A stretch of 64,000 nt of DNA. Source: a virus. Positions 35,701 to 42,539 of this stretch are shown here, piece after piece (the first letter of the stretch is position 1; each line of letters starts with the position of its first letter). The stretch is from positions 414,841 through 478,840 of the IMG/VR virus record IMGVR_UViG_3300044957_000763, one strand, 5' to 3'. Under the pieces are notes generated by a model. It saw nothing but the letters and a program-made list of their open reading frames with translations, was not told the DNA's origin and ran no database searches. The position numbers were made by a program, and so were the translations under genes.

Positions 35701-37236
35701 AGCATTAATTACGACCAGTTGCCAGATAATTCAAAACAAAAGGTTGATGAAGCAATTTTGATTGCATCTAACGCTTACAAAAACCAAGGAATGAAATCTG
35801 CATTAATAGCAGACTACACTAAAAAGAACAATCCAACAAAGTTTGTAGGAACAGACCCACAAGTCTTTACAGATGCTAAAAATGCAGTATCTATACAAAT
35901 GGCTAATCATTATGTGATTGATGACTTAGTGCGACGGGCCTCTGAAAATCAATTGTTTGTTAACAATGGCTCCGAATGGAGGTTCTCAGAAAAGGAAACG
36001 ATAGCTTATATTGCGCACACCGTTGCATCAGAAGTTGTTTCATCAATCAAACATCTTGAGACTCCTGGCCATTGGGAATTAGCGCCGCTATCACCAGTTC
36101 AACTGTACACAGGTATTAAGCCTGGTGAAGTACTTAATACAGATGAAATTCAAGGATATATGTCGCATAGACTACTTGAATTCAAAAAAATGTTGACAGA
36201 GCAATGGAAAGTGGAAACGGTTAGTGACTTAAGCGGAACAAGTTCACATATGATAAAAATTGACCGCATTATCAATACGGCTCAAGATATACTTGATGGC
36301 TTATTGCACTCGAGCATGGGCGGAGATGGTAATGATATTGAATTACCAATGGCACAAGCCATGCAGTCGCTACATGCCAAGTCACAAACCGTTAACACTG
36401 CGTTTCAAGAAGACCTTGATGAAAAAATCAATGACCCAAGAACAAACCTAACGCAGTTCCATGATACACATGTGTTGCCGGCATTGCTTAATTCCGGGCA
36501 AGGAAATATTGAACTTGCGGCGGCAAGGGCTATGCGTCAATTGTCATCTGGTGAATCGACATGGCCAATTGTGTCAATTGGAGTCAAGTCTAAGGTCAGA
36601 CAGCGCAAGGCTGACGAGACACAAGAAGATTATGATGCGTTTCTCAATGCAGAGGCTAAGAAGGCTAAGAAAAGCGTTTCATCCTTGACTTCATACGGTC
36701 CAAAGGACATCAAGCGTATAAATTCTGATGCACTTCGAGACAATGTTATGTCTCAGAGAGTTCATGCCGTGCTTTCAAAGCAAATCTTTGATAGACTAGG
36801 GAGCTTGAAAAATGGTGGCGATTACAATTCTGCCGTTAAGAACAGTGACAGGGCGCACTTCGATAAATTGAAATCCAAAGGATATTATGGTCATTTGGAC
36901 GAGGCACCCACTGGCACTGCTGACTTCGTTCATGGAAATATTGGTGTGCTAAACCTTGATGTTTTGCATCCATTATATGAGCGACTGACTGTCGGACATC
37001 AAGTGGGAATTAGAGGTCTTACACAAGAGCAAAAAAATCAAAGAAAGCCGATAACCGAAAATGCGCCAGAGCCTTTGGCACAACCTGAAACTGTTGTAGA
37101 CGCGCAGACCCCCAGCACGCAGGCGGCAGTTATTGATAAACTAGTGCGCTATGCGACCAGGTTAGACGCAAGAGGCAGATTTGCAGAGGCCGATTTGGTT
37201 GATTCATTAATCCATAAGCTAGAGGTGGGTGTGTGA
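29728..37236 (+). CDS. Giant virion-associated protein candidate, 2,502 residues
   Basis: The largest gene in the window (7.5 kb). Start is GTG 29728 with AGGAAG 9 nt upstream. The sequence is helical and charged throughout, with no transmembrane segment, collagen repeat or polymerase, protease or lysozyme motif that I can find. Residues ~170-190 have an Ala/Lys repeat (KAKAKAKAKR). The last ~40 residues carry the LDARGRFAEADLVD motif shared with two neighbours. Giant proteins in head gene clusters of large phages are often internal or ejected proteins, which is the inference here. Confidence 0.85.
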   Translation: MNIKNLLGKLSIGRAGVSTSTGNIVRTGAPEDAFRSGAYEFIRKAQTESVEPTKSNIAKKRMTHPVVLVSRFKYPYVKTKKVPGAEEGDKDTRVETGEIGWKTTVNKDVADEAVNQLYAYELYLYHDTQTGQDLIIGQPIEEYLAKSQAKSQQPAFDLNAPSTPMEEPEWRTEQKAKAKAKAKRANKADIDALMRRFSAGEAAEMDIPTGDFSQDRENEPERYQFKGKITRFTTQPNDPEGQAAKLGAKVVPASEFGYRAYEVMPSPVAGDLYTEPNGEDESKIPTWTKGIHIPTEESPSAYGTSFRYRFSNGEPVPTLNGAKHVLSELLSVNGEKAAKDPGMNADFNIYEFMTANNLWDQMDNSGRLPEGTKAQIDNTEAQIESIPELEHFTLGGGSLVNLGGKKDSIMSEENLLARALWRLTNPSVFTYINNDGTAAFSPKNPDDKNISPLVALDKQLHAARQAYVELFDSLSPAERKVSPELIEAADKANKLGIKFVDTMAAKYPSKLREFVLKQPFVGHAPAGRYGKPGEKVESEYALSTTSHLSDNGRTIATYESGGGLQKLNDDDRKLYALVKAFERNADTALNNQARTLHSQHHAKLEDFTSKDDKSYKIPTPRSADGEWSEPAGKSIDFIEQHWLANHLLSTEDKNAISELRKSLAATGKKYTWGQAAMAYLKNQDRLKVKKYTQGAGMLGSTDHFLSQGPFTFEIPSSNEDEGENELITLNRFTPQSETAEKLKHEVLKQHLFNKQEVELAEYLAGRVPFENEDDALFSIWANWLIKAKRTESANRAEKALAAQEAKEKSKSENARGKPSGWPYALTSQKFSDEEREQFAGNLEDFVNTIKNQAGAVIDHHRKMVYINPDGSQVELPSALPVQLPEGARVPMPVSMLKRIKDDDVLAQYGFVRIKNALYSAVNSQPVTMQDGVLAIGDELVPVESLNNMTPSDIVKNYNIFMRDGKYYHVSEKNRVSSPVVEVIARGGEKISLPSENLGESGLQLLVKYVEQTTRQKLAGGQVHAFESDDDKIKMNDVYTAMLENGASPKNAYLESKKAVMHEKLNSVAVQCLSNGKDASPQHMKAAEVWIPKIIETLLKDGNKQSVEIIADNYDGLDNLMNAARAGRLDVDDAQYLVNTYNNLTGTTPQQGAYIKPIMQAVLLHGYQKESVPGLPNNKFWHMLMSNAGKRFVDRAIDTESGNDLSAQAMLHLMEKPESPLEGYDLGRILPKSTVSLLEKTLKADERRMQRANGRYKTGKRTVVEEWQAMPLPKLLANHMDWITNPQIFGQEMIDNAHELADTELVNQERKRLFPASLEHLSPADAKRLENIQRNATAMYILLQRQASKLEKYPQQDVWDIIMSEPGLDTSSPEWHAKHKLAQHEARIEKTSDSLQEQAKLREQLSIRSMFDVPENEPVIKLSNKDAESIIDQPMVNALASSLMHAQDRDRVSIWGRVNRAFVEEAKSQKSNHAKGVVYPKHSVALTDTSPIMITDDDGKERDVTGYTPEEYENINNTDTKSLYSDDKVLPAEILARINKNTRSILSGSSDGNSKTLLGEFRQKLNEDLMGENQGQITRAQRAEAMYTKIYTMVSRLRRSVLEDKETLAHMDARGAKKALLNKLKSNIENDTNILAMVESYNVFEHLAKMIHFGKEFGKNIDRLTKLDLEEKSIVDRLKDIYPSAQQSPMASAKMYEPEIADRLIEIGKIRTGLCYMAQNNAMSYDESAKELWNFVTRTTYMDKRNIVKGEANDFGVNISNEIAKNESRLSQDDRDEVANMVFDKLDKHARWFEAPSNEVPAYESSAIRVRNLKNIEPLTSEDKEITSDIDADELARFLGRRGVLFALEMGKLDAISGRQKTANVDFGDDSKARVKYTQDFTQPKDMSWFIHNWLENASVSDEATVPGRNGLSALDTAMCELERKFAKPGGIYWTTNGAENPLIQYANPHAMGYSLFAKYVDMTSRVTPAPLEQLMTDACNKISQDVDSIRASINYDQLPDNSKQKVDEAILIASNAYKNQGMKSALIADYTKKNNPTKFVGTDPQVFTDAKNAVSIQMANHYVIDDLVRRASENQLFVNNGSEWRFSEKETIAYIAHTVASEVVSSIKHLETPGHWELAPLSPVQLYTGIKPGEVLNTDEIQGYMSHRLLEFKKMLTEQWKVETVSDLSGTSSHMIKIDRIINTAQDILDGLLHSSMGGDGNDIELPMAQAMQSLHAKSQTVNTAFQEDLDEKINDPRTNLTQFHDTHVLPALLNSGQGNIELAAARAMRQLSSGESTWPIVSIGVKSKVRQRKADETQEDYDAFLNAEAKKAKKSVSSLTSYGPKDIKRINSDALRDNVMSQRVHAVLSKQIFDRLGSLKNGGDYNSAVKNSDRAHFDKLKSKGYYGHLDEAPTGTADFVHGNIGVLNLDVLHPLYERLTVGHQVGIRGLTQEQKNQRKPITENAPEPLAQPETVVDAQTPSTQAAVIDKLVRYATRLDARGRFAEADLVDSLIHKLEVGV

Positions 37237-37634
37237 GCCATAGACTAGCAGTTAGATTTGTCGCAGATTGCGATGAAACACGAACTCGAGGACTGATGTT
37301 CGCGAGTCCACTTGACCAAAACGAAATTGCTCTATTCGTGTTCCCACGAGCTGAGCGACACGCGTTTTGGAATAAGAACGTCGAGTTCCCATTGGACTTG
37401 GCGTTCCTCGATGAGAATGGCAAGGTCGTAGACTTCAAACATTTGGACGCACAGTCCGAATCAAGTGTACGGCCTGCTAGTCCGGCGCGTTTCGTAGTAG
37501 AGGCCGCCAAGGGCACATTCGACCGTTTGAACGTTGCTATGGGCGACTATCTTCTCTATGAAGGTTCAAACATGACAGTTGTGCGTACTAATCAGCAGGT
37601 GAATGCTAGGCAGGCGTATAAGATAATCAATTAA
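37233..37634 (+). CDS. DUF192 family protein
   Basis: 133 residues. RTRGLMFASPL, ALFVFPRAERHAFWNKNVEF then PLDLAFLDENGKVVDF follow the DUF192 pattern (RGLMxRxxLxxxxGMLFxF... FWMKNTxIPLDxxFLDxxGxVV). ARFVVEAAKGTFDRLNVAMG, which matches the C-terminal strand pair (xxxLExxxGxxxxxGxxxGD), completes it. DUF192 is a compact beta fold of uncertain role found widely in bacteria and archaea. GTG 37233 overlaps the giant gene's stop, so the two are coupled; the product may be a virion component. Confidence 0.85.
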   Translation: MSHRLAVRFVADCDETRTRGLMFASPLDQNEIALFVFPRAERHAFWNKNVEFPLDLAFLDENGKVVDFKHLDAQSESSVRPASPARFVVEAAKGTFDRLNVAMGDYLLYEGSNMTVVRTNQQVNARQAYKIIN

Positions 37635-37659
37635 GCATCCGTGGAGGATACATAGAAAA

Positions 37660-38907
37660 ATGGCAGACCGCATATTTATCAACAAAGACTCAGGTCAATA
37701 CAGTGAGCGAGAACTCAATCGTATTGACTGGAGCCAGGTTCGAGACGGCATGGTCAAGGCTCGAAAGGCTGCGAATGCTGGCAAAAACCTAAACCCGTTC
37801 GGTATGGTTACCGGACTACTTGACACTAGGCTGGCACAGCTTGAGGGAGGCAAAGTTTTCGAGTCTCCTGTAATGGACATGCCAGAAGAACCAGGCGATG
37901 AATCACGCATTCAAATGATTGCTGATGCAGTTGCAACTGGTCAAGACCTTGACACAGAGGACGCACAATTTGGTCTCGACAATGTTGAGTCTGTTGCAGC
38001 TAAAGCTGGCTTGGAGCCAGAAGAGGTTGCAGCTACGCTTCAAGATTATGTTGGGCTAAACATAGACGAGGTTCCTGCGGAAGAGGGTGGCATAGAGGAT
38101 TCAACTTCGGAAGATGGGTCTGCTATGGAAACCTTCGCCTCTCGCATAGCTAAGAAAAAGCTACCTGCTGCTTTGGAAAAATTCAAATTCAAGCAAAAAG
38201 GCGGCGACAACCCAGAGAAGCACAAGGGTAAAGACAAAGAAGAAAAGGACGATGACGAAGATGGAGCAGAGGCTATGCTTCGCAAGGGCAATGAACACTC
38301 TGATGAAAAAGTAAAGGTCAGCCGCAAAATCGTATTCACCAGTCCTGCTCAATTGAGCGCGGCCGCTGTTGAGGCCGCTCGCGCTGCTGGTGACGAAGAG
38401 TTGGTTCGTGCAACATTGGCTGCACGTGCAGAACGACGAGTTGCCATTGGTCAACTTGCCGCTGAAGCAACTCTTGAGCAAATCACTCGAGAGGCAAAAA
38501 GCAGACGCCGAGCCGCCACTGCGACCAAGGTGGAAAAACCAAAAGAGGTAAAAGCTAACGTGAAAACAGACAAAACAACAACCGGCGAAGACTTTGTCAA
38601 GCCCACAGAACTTAGCACAGGTCAAAAATCGGCATTTGCAAGCAAGGCTCGTGAACTCGGTTTCCCTGAGAGGTACATCACCGCATTGTTAGGCACTCGC
38701 AACGCGAACACTGTCACAGAAGACGACGTTCGCAATATTGCAGAAGGTCCTGGCAAATACCAAGAAAAGGTAGAGCGTGTGGCCGCGATGATTCGCGAAG
38801 CAAAGCTCGATGAAGCTAATCGAAACCGAATCGTCAAGTTCTGGGTTGAAGAACTCGGATACCCGGCTGACTACATCAGCAAGATGGTTGAAGATTACCA
38901 AGCGTAA
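37660..38907 (+). CDS. Hypothetical helical protein, possible head-assembly factor
   Basis: 415 residues, strongly acidic in the first half and Ala/Arg-rich in the middle (~225-275). The C-terminal third has two related helical elements, KARELGFPERYITALLG and KFWVEELGYPADYISKMVED, which look like an internal duplication. GGAGG 12 nt upstream is a strong ribosome site. A terminator follows. The charged coiled-coil character would suit a scaffold or internal head protein, but this is inference only. Confidence 0.75.
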   Translation: MADRIFINKDSGQYSERELNRIDWSQVRDGMVKARKAANAGKNLNPFGMVTGLLDTRLAQLEGGKVFESPVMDMPEEPGDESRIQMIADAVATGQDLDTEDAQFGLDNVESVAAKAGLEPEEVAATLQDYVGLNIDEVPAEEGGIEDSTSEDGSAMETFASRIAKKKLPAALEKFKFKQKGGDNPEKHKGKDKEEKDDDEDGAEAMLRKGNEHSDEKVKVSRKIVFTSPAQLSAAAVEAARAAGDEELVRATLAARAERRVAIGQLAAEATLEQITREAKSRRRAATATKVEKPKEVKANVKTDKTTTGEDFVKPTELSTGQKSAFASKARELGFPERYITALLGTRNANTVTEDDVRNIAEGPGKYQEKVERVAAMIREAKLDEANRNRIVKFWVEELGYPADYISKMVEDYQA

Positions 38908-38927
38908 CCTTTAACTCCACGATGCTA

Positions 38928-38959
38928 TCTGGGCACAGATTCTGTCAACTGTGCCCAGA
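38928..38959 (+). terminator. 11-bp stem hairpin
   Basis: TCTGGGCACAG and CTGTGCCCAGA form a perfect 11-bp stem around a 10-nt loop, 20 nt after the preceding stop. No T-run follows, so it could be an mRNA-stabilising or processing hairpin. Confidence 0.55.
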
Positions 38960-38986
38960 ACCAAACCAGACAGGCAGTAAAACAAA

Positions 38987-39202
38987 ATGTTGAAAACAAA
39001 CAGAGTACAAAGGGTTGACGCAGGCGATATGAGCGCATTGGTTGAGGCTGTCAAAAAACAGATGAGCAACCAAGGCGATGCTTTGAGCAAAGACGCCTCT
39101 AAGTTATTAGATGGGCGAAATGGCTGTAATGGCTATAGTGCCGATGGCACATCGCAACCCGCCACAATGACTGGTAACGGCATTGTAATTTCAGAATTGT
39201 AA
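38987..39202 (+). CDS. Small hypothetical protein
   Basis: 71 residues: one amphipathic helix (SALVEAVKKQMSNQGDALSK), then a Gly/Ser/Thr-rich tail. ATG with a weak AGGCAG ~11 nt upstream; 12 nt separate it from the next gene. No family recognised. Confidence 0.6.
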   Translation: MLKTNRVQRVDAGDMSALVEAVKKQMSNQGDALSKDASKLLDGRNGCNGYSADGTSQPATMTGNGIVISEL

Positions 39203-39214
39203 GAGGACAGAACA

Positions 39215-40084
39215 ATGAGAAGAGCATTCCAAAAAGTATCGGAGCAAAATCAAGCACCTGATTATGTGTTGAAGCGTTTTGCTGCCACTGAAGACAATCT
39301 TGAAGTAGACCCATATGAGGGCCTGCGACAACGTGCTGCCGAGAACCAACAAAGAATTGCACATGATGAATTGGTGTACGGTCGACCTGAAGCACCAAAG
39401 CCGGCGCGAGAGTGGGAACAGGAAAGAATTGCAGACACTTATCGACCACGACAAATGAGCCGGACTGCAGACAGTTTTGAGCCAGAAGACCTTAGTAGAC
39501 GTTCTGTGAGGCGTGTTGAAACCGCAGAATCACACAATACTGGCTATCGCCCAATGGAAAGCTATAATAGCGGCGGCAACGAACTTTACGTTACACGAAT
39601 GGACGCTGAACGAATGCTATACAATGGCGAGTCGTTCTTTGACCCACAGTTGGCAGAAATCACGTCAACAATTGCAGAACGAGACATGCGAAGGAAAGCA
39701 GAACAGGCAATGCGCGACAAGCAGTCATTGGTTGGAAGCAAATGGGAAAGCCAGGCATCTGGTCGCGCTAAACGCGAGCACAAGCGTGTACTCGACAGGT
39801 GGAGCAATTTCGACGCAGTAAATGGCGGATTTACTCGAGTGGCCAACGAACGAGAGACCGCGAGCCGATTTGGCATGACAGACCCAACTGCAGCATTACA
39901 GCGAGATATGCTTCGGCAAGAGGCTGTTCAAGAGCGAATGCAAAGAAAGGCGGCAATCAAGGGAATTGACCATGAAACACCGGCACAACGAAATTCATGG
40001 GAAGACGAAGTACAACTGATGGCAGGCACAGTGCAACAAGACCACTCAATGTCTTGGATTAGTGACTTCTTCAAAGGTAAGTAA
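39215..40084 (+). CDS. Hypothetical charged helical protein
   Basis: 289 residues, about a quarter Arg plus Glu, with long helical stretches (TIAERDMRRKAEQAMRDKQS, ALQRDMLRQEAVQERMQRKA) and little hydrophobic core. GAGGA 8 nt before the ATG. It belongs to a run of unknown virion-like genes (38987-42518) leading into the portal; a head-internal or assembly role is possible. Confidence 0.72.
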   Translation: MRRAFQKVSEQNQAPDYVLKRFAATEDNLEVDPYEGLRQRAAENQQRIAHDELVYGRPEAPKPAREWEQERIADTYRPRQMSRTADSFEPEDLSRRSVRRVETAESHNTGYRPMESYNSGGNELYVTRMDAERMLYNGESFFDPQLAEITSTIAERDMRRKAEQAMRDKQSLVGSKWESQASGRAKREHKRVLDRWSNFDAVNGGFTRVANERETASRFGMTDPTAALQRDMLRQEAVQERMQRKAAIKGIDHETPAQRNSWEDEVQLMAGTVQQDHSMSWISDFFKGK

Positions 40085-40086
40085 GA

Positions 40087-41025
40087 ATGGACGGGATGCT
40101 TTTGAATTCGCCTGGTGGTTCCGACGGGCTTGTTGATTACGACAAGCTCAAAGCCACTTTGCGCGATGTACAAAATGCGCCCAGCGAGAATGTTGCTGTT
40201 GTAATACAACAGCTTCCACAAAGTACTGGAGATGAATTCCTAGATTCTAAGATTGAGGTAGTCAAATATTTGGCGGGGCCAACCGGAAAAGTTAAGAGTG
40301 ATGGCGATGGCAACATGAGCGATGTTATCAATGAAATACAGATGTACATTGATAATAAGTCTCAAGAGTCAAAATCACAAAATGGAGTAGCTATGGCAGA
40401 TAATGCGTTTAATTGGGTTAGATATTGCCAACAGAAGAAAGAAACTGAAACAAGTCCTTCTGCTAAGAAAAAGAAGAAGACTAAAGCAAATCCGTTTCGA
40501 GTTTTAATGGGTATGGTTGGAAAATTGCTTGACCATGGTGTACCCAAGCCCACTGTTGTCCGACACGTAACAAAGAATACTAGCTTTGATGAACCAACAG
40601 TTGACCGGGCTGTGGACATTGTGCGTGAATATAACCGAAAACAACAGCGACGTGACGATGTTGAGCCAGAAATTGATATGGAACAAGGCGAAAAGCCAGA
40701 AAAGCGCGACGTTGATGCAACTTTTAACTATGTTAAGTACGTCAAAGCACAGAAAGCATCGTCTGCAGGTGAAAGCAGAGAACTATACAACGCAGAACCT
40801 CAATGGGAGAAGCGTTCTACTGCTGAGTTGTTCTCGCGTCTTGGATGGTTAAATTCGCTTATGGGCTATGACAGCGGCATGCCAATGGGAGACGGCAAAA
40901 AAGCAGCAGATAAGCAGGGCGCTAATGGGCAGATAGACAAAATTACATCAGAACTGCAACGTCGTGGGTTTAATCAAGAAGAGATTGACTCCCTGTTGCA
41001 GGTTAGGGGCGCAACCAAGGGATAG
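40087..41025 (+). CDS. Hypothetical protein with repeated FNWVRY/FNYVKY elements
   Basis: 312 residues. Two similar short elements, NAFNWVRYCQQKK and ATFNYVKYVKAQK, lie ~100 residues apart. Each is next to lysine-rich linkers (KKKKKTK), and a helical hairpin PTVVRHVTKNTSFDEPTVDR lies between. The C-terminal SELQRRGFNQEEIDSLL resembles a small helical binding unit. Starts 2 nt after the previous stop. No function recognised. Confidence 0.72.
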   Translation: MDGMLLNSPGGSDGLVDYDKLKATLRDVQNAPSENVAVVIQQLPQSTGDEFLDSKIEVVKYLAGPTGKVKSDGDGNMSDVINEIQMYIDNKSQESKSQNGVAMADNAFNWVRYCQQKKETETSPSAKKKKKTKANPFRVLMGMVGKLLDHGVPKPTVVRHVTKNTSFDEPTVDRAVDIVREYNRKQQRRDDVEPEIDMEQGEKPEKRDVDATFNYVKYVKAQKASSAGESRELYNAEPQWEKRSTAELFSRLGWLNSLMGYDSGMPMGDGKKAADKQGANGQIDKITSELQRRGFNQEEIDSLLQVRGATKG

Positions 41026-41027
41026 TC

Positions 41028-42179
41028 ATGAGCAAAGAGCATAAGAAGACTGATAAAGAAAAGGCGCCAAAGAAAACAAACATTGAAGATTTTGTTTGCG
41101 AGATGCTGGAAAGGCTTCACGGCACACTGAAGCAAATGAAAAAATCGGTTGAGCACGAACCGATAGATTTGCCCGATGCGATTGGTCCGGCTACCGATGG
41201 TGTACTCAAGGATATTGCCGATAGCGGGCCTGTGACCAGGGTGCGTAAGCTCATTATCATTCCTGGTGGCGACAAGAGCAAAGTAGAAGAACTCATGGGT
41301 AAATTGATGTCAGCGCGAGAGGCTGATATCAATAACGGATTGCGCACCGTATTTGCTCAGGTGCACAAGGCAAAAACAAGCGGAGAAGTTGCGTATCAAA
41401 TGCACGCCGTTCGCAATCTGGATACCTTGATTAGAGAAGCAAACGGCGATACAAGAGAAGCATTAACCAAAGTGCGAAGCCTGGTGTTGTCGGGAGACCA
41501 AGCACAACTTGACGCTGCTAATTTTAGATTGCGCAATGTATTCGCGTCTATAGTTAGCACAGAACCCAATACTCGACTTGCATACACATCATTGTCGACT
41601 CAATTTGGAGAAGGCTATCAACTATGTCCAAAATCTGTACACCAAATTGGGAAAGCTATTCCTATGGAGATATCTAAGTGTCGCGACAACTGTATAGATT
41701 GTCGTGTTACACGTGATGGTGCAGTAACTTGTGCATATGCAGATTGGCTTAGAAAGTCTGCTGACAATCACGAATTAGTCGAAGCTCGTTTGGAACGAGT
41801 AAAGCACAACCTAAATGGAACAACACTCAATAAAATTGGTGCTCCAGACCCAATTAAGAACTGGGAAGGGCAATTAGAAGAAATTCATGACAGGTACCCA
41901 GAGGTTAAAGAAACATCAATGGAAACTGCACTTGGTGACACAGACAAGGGCCTGTTCGGTCACCAAGGAGAGACCATCAAGCGAATACAAGAACTGCTAG
42001 AATCCAAGAAAGATTCAGGCAAGACTCGAGAAGAATCACTTGAAAATGACCGCACCAATGCAGATTATGATGATGAGACGCTTGAACAGATGCTTGATGA
42101 CGAACGAGAGCCGTTCAACGAGCAAGAGCTCGACATGATGATTGAAGAGCTGCTATCAGACTCAAGAAACAAGGAGTAA
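41028..42179 (+). CDS. Hypothetical protein with cysteine cluster
   Basis: 383 residues, helical. A cluster around residues 220-238 (KCRDNCIDCRVTRDGAVTCA) places four cysteines in C-x3-C-x2-C-x9-C spacing, a likely zinc or iron-sulfur site. The C-terminal ~70 are very acidic. ATG 2 nt after the previous gene. No family recognised; it is part of the pre-portal operon. Confidence 0.72.
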   Translation: MSKEHKKTDKEKAPKKTNIEDFVCEMLERLHGTLKQMKKSVEHEPIDLPDAIGPATDGVLKDIADSGPVTRVRKLIIIPGGDKSKVEELMGKLMSAREADINNGLRTVFAQVHKAKTSGEVAYQMHAVRNLDTLIREANGDTREALTKVRSLVLSGDQAQLDAANFRLRNVFASIVSTEPNTRLAYTSLSTQFGEGYQLCPKSVHQIGKAIPMEISKCRDNCIDCRVTRDGAVTCAYADWLRKSADNHELVEARLERVKHNLNGTTLNKIGAPDPIKNWEGQLEEIHDRYPEVKETSMETALGDTDKGLFGHQGETIKRIQELLESKKDSGKTREESLENDRTNADYDDETLEQMLDDEREPFNEQELDMMIEELLSDSRNKE

Positions 42180-42185
42180 GTAGCA

Positions 42186-42518
42186 GTGTGGTACAAATTC
42201 GCCAACCAATACGGTGAACCAACGCCATTTATTCCAGAACCAACTCGTGAATTGGGTTCTAATGAGCAAGAGGCCTTGGCTGACGACACACCTGCATTAG
42301 ATAAGCGAATCAAAGAGTTAGCAAATCCAAAGAAAGACCCATACCAGCAAACAATTGAAGGTCAGCTTACTTCTTTGCATCACGAGAATAAAAACATGCT
42401 AGACCCTAACGGAGAGGAGCCAGATGCCTTGTGGCGTGGTTGGGGGATTAAGGCGCAAAGTGATGCAACATCGCCAGATAAGAACTGGCCAGCGGCTTTG
42501 AGCAAGGTACAAGTTTAA
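42186..42518 (+). CDS. Small hypothetical protein upstream of portal
   Basis: 110 residues, polar, with an N-terminal WYKFANQYGEPTPFIPEPTR segment and a central charged helix. GTG 42186 with AGGAG 9 nt upstream. No family recognised. It ends 21 nt before the portal gene. Confidence 0.65.
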   Translation: MWYKFANQYGEPTPFIPEPTRELGSNEQEALADDTPALDKRIKELANPKKDPYQQTIEGQLTSLHHENKNMLDPNGEEPDALWRGWGIKAQSDATSPDKNWPAALSKVQV

Positions 42519-42524
42519 TCTTGC

Positions 42525-42532
42525 TGTACAAG
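42525..42532 (+). promoter_or_regulatory. TGTACAAG box before portal
   Basis: A one-base variant of the recurrent TGTATAA box. TACAAG begins at 42527 and ATG 42540 is 13 nt later, with no Shine-Dalgarno sequence, the same geometry as at 14450 and 26670. Confidence 0.35.
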
Positions 42533-42539
42533 TTGTATC

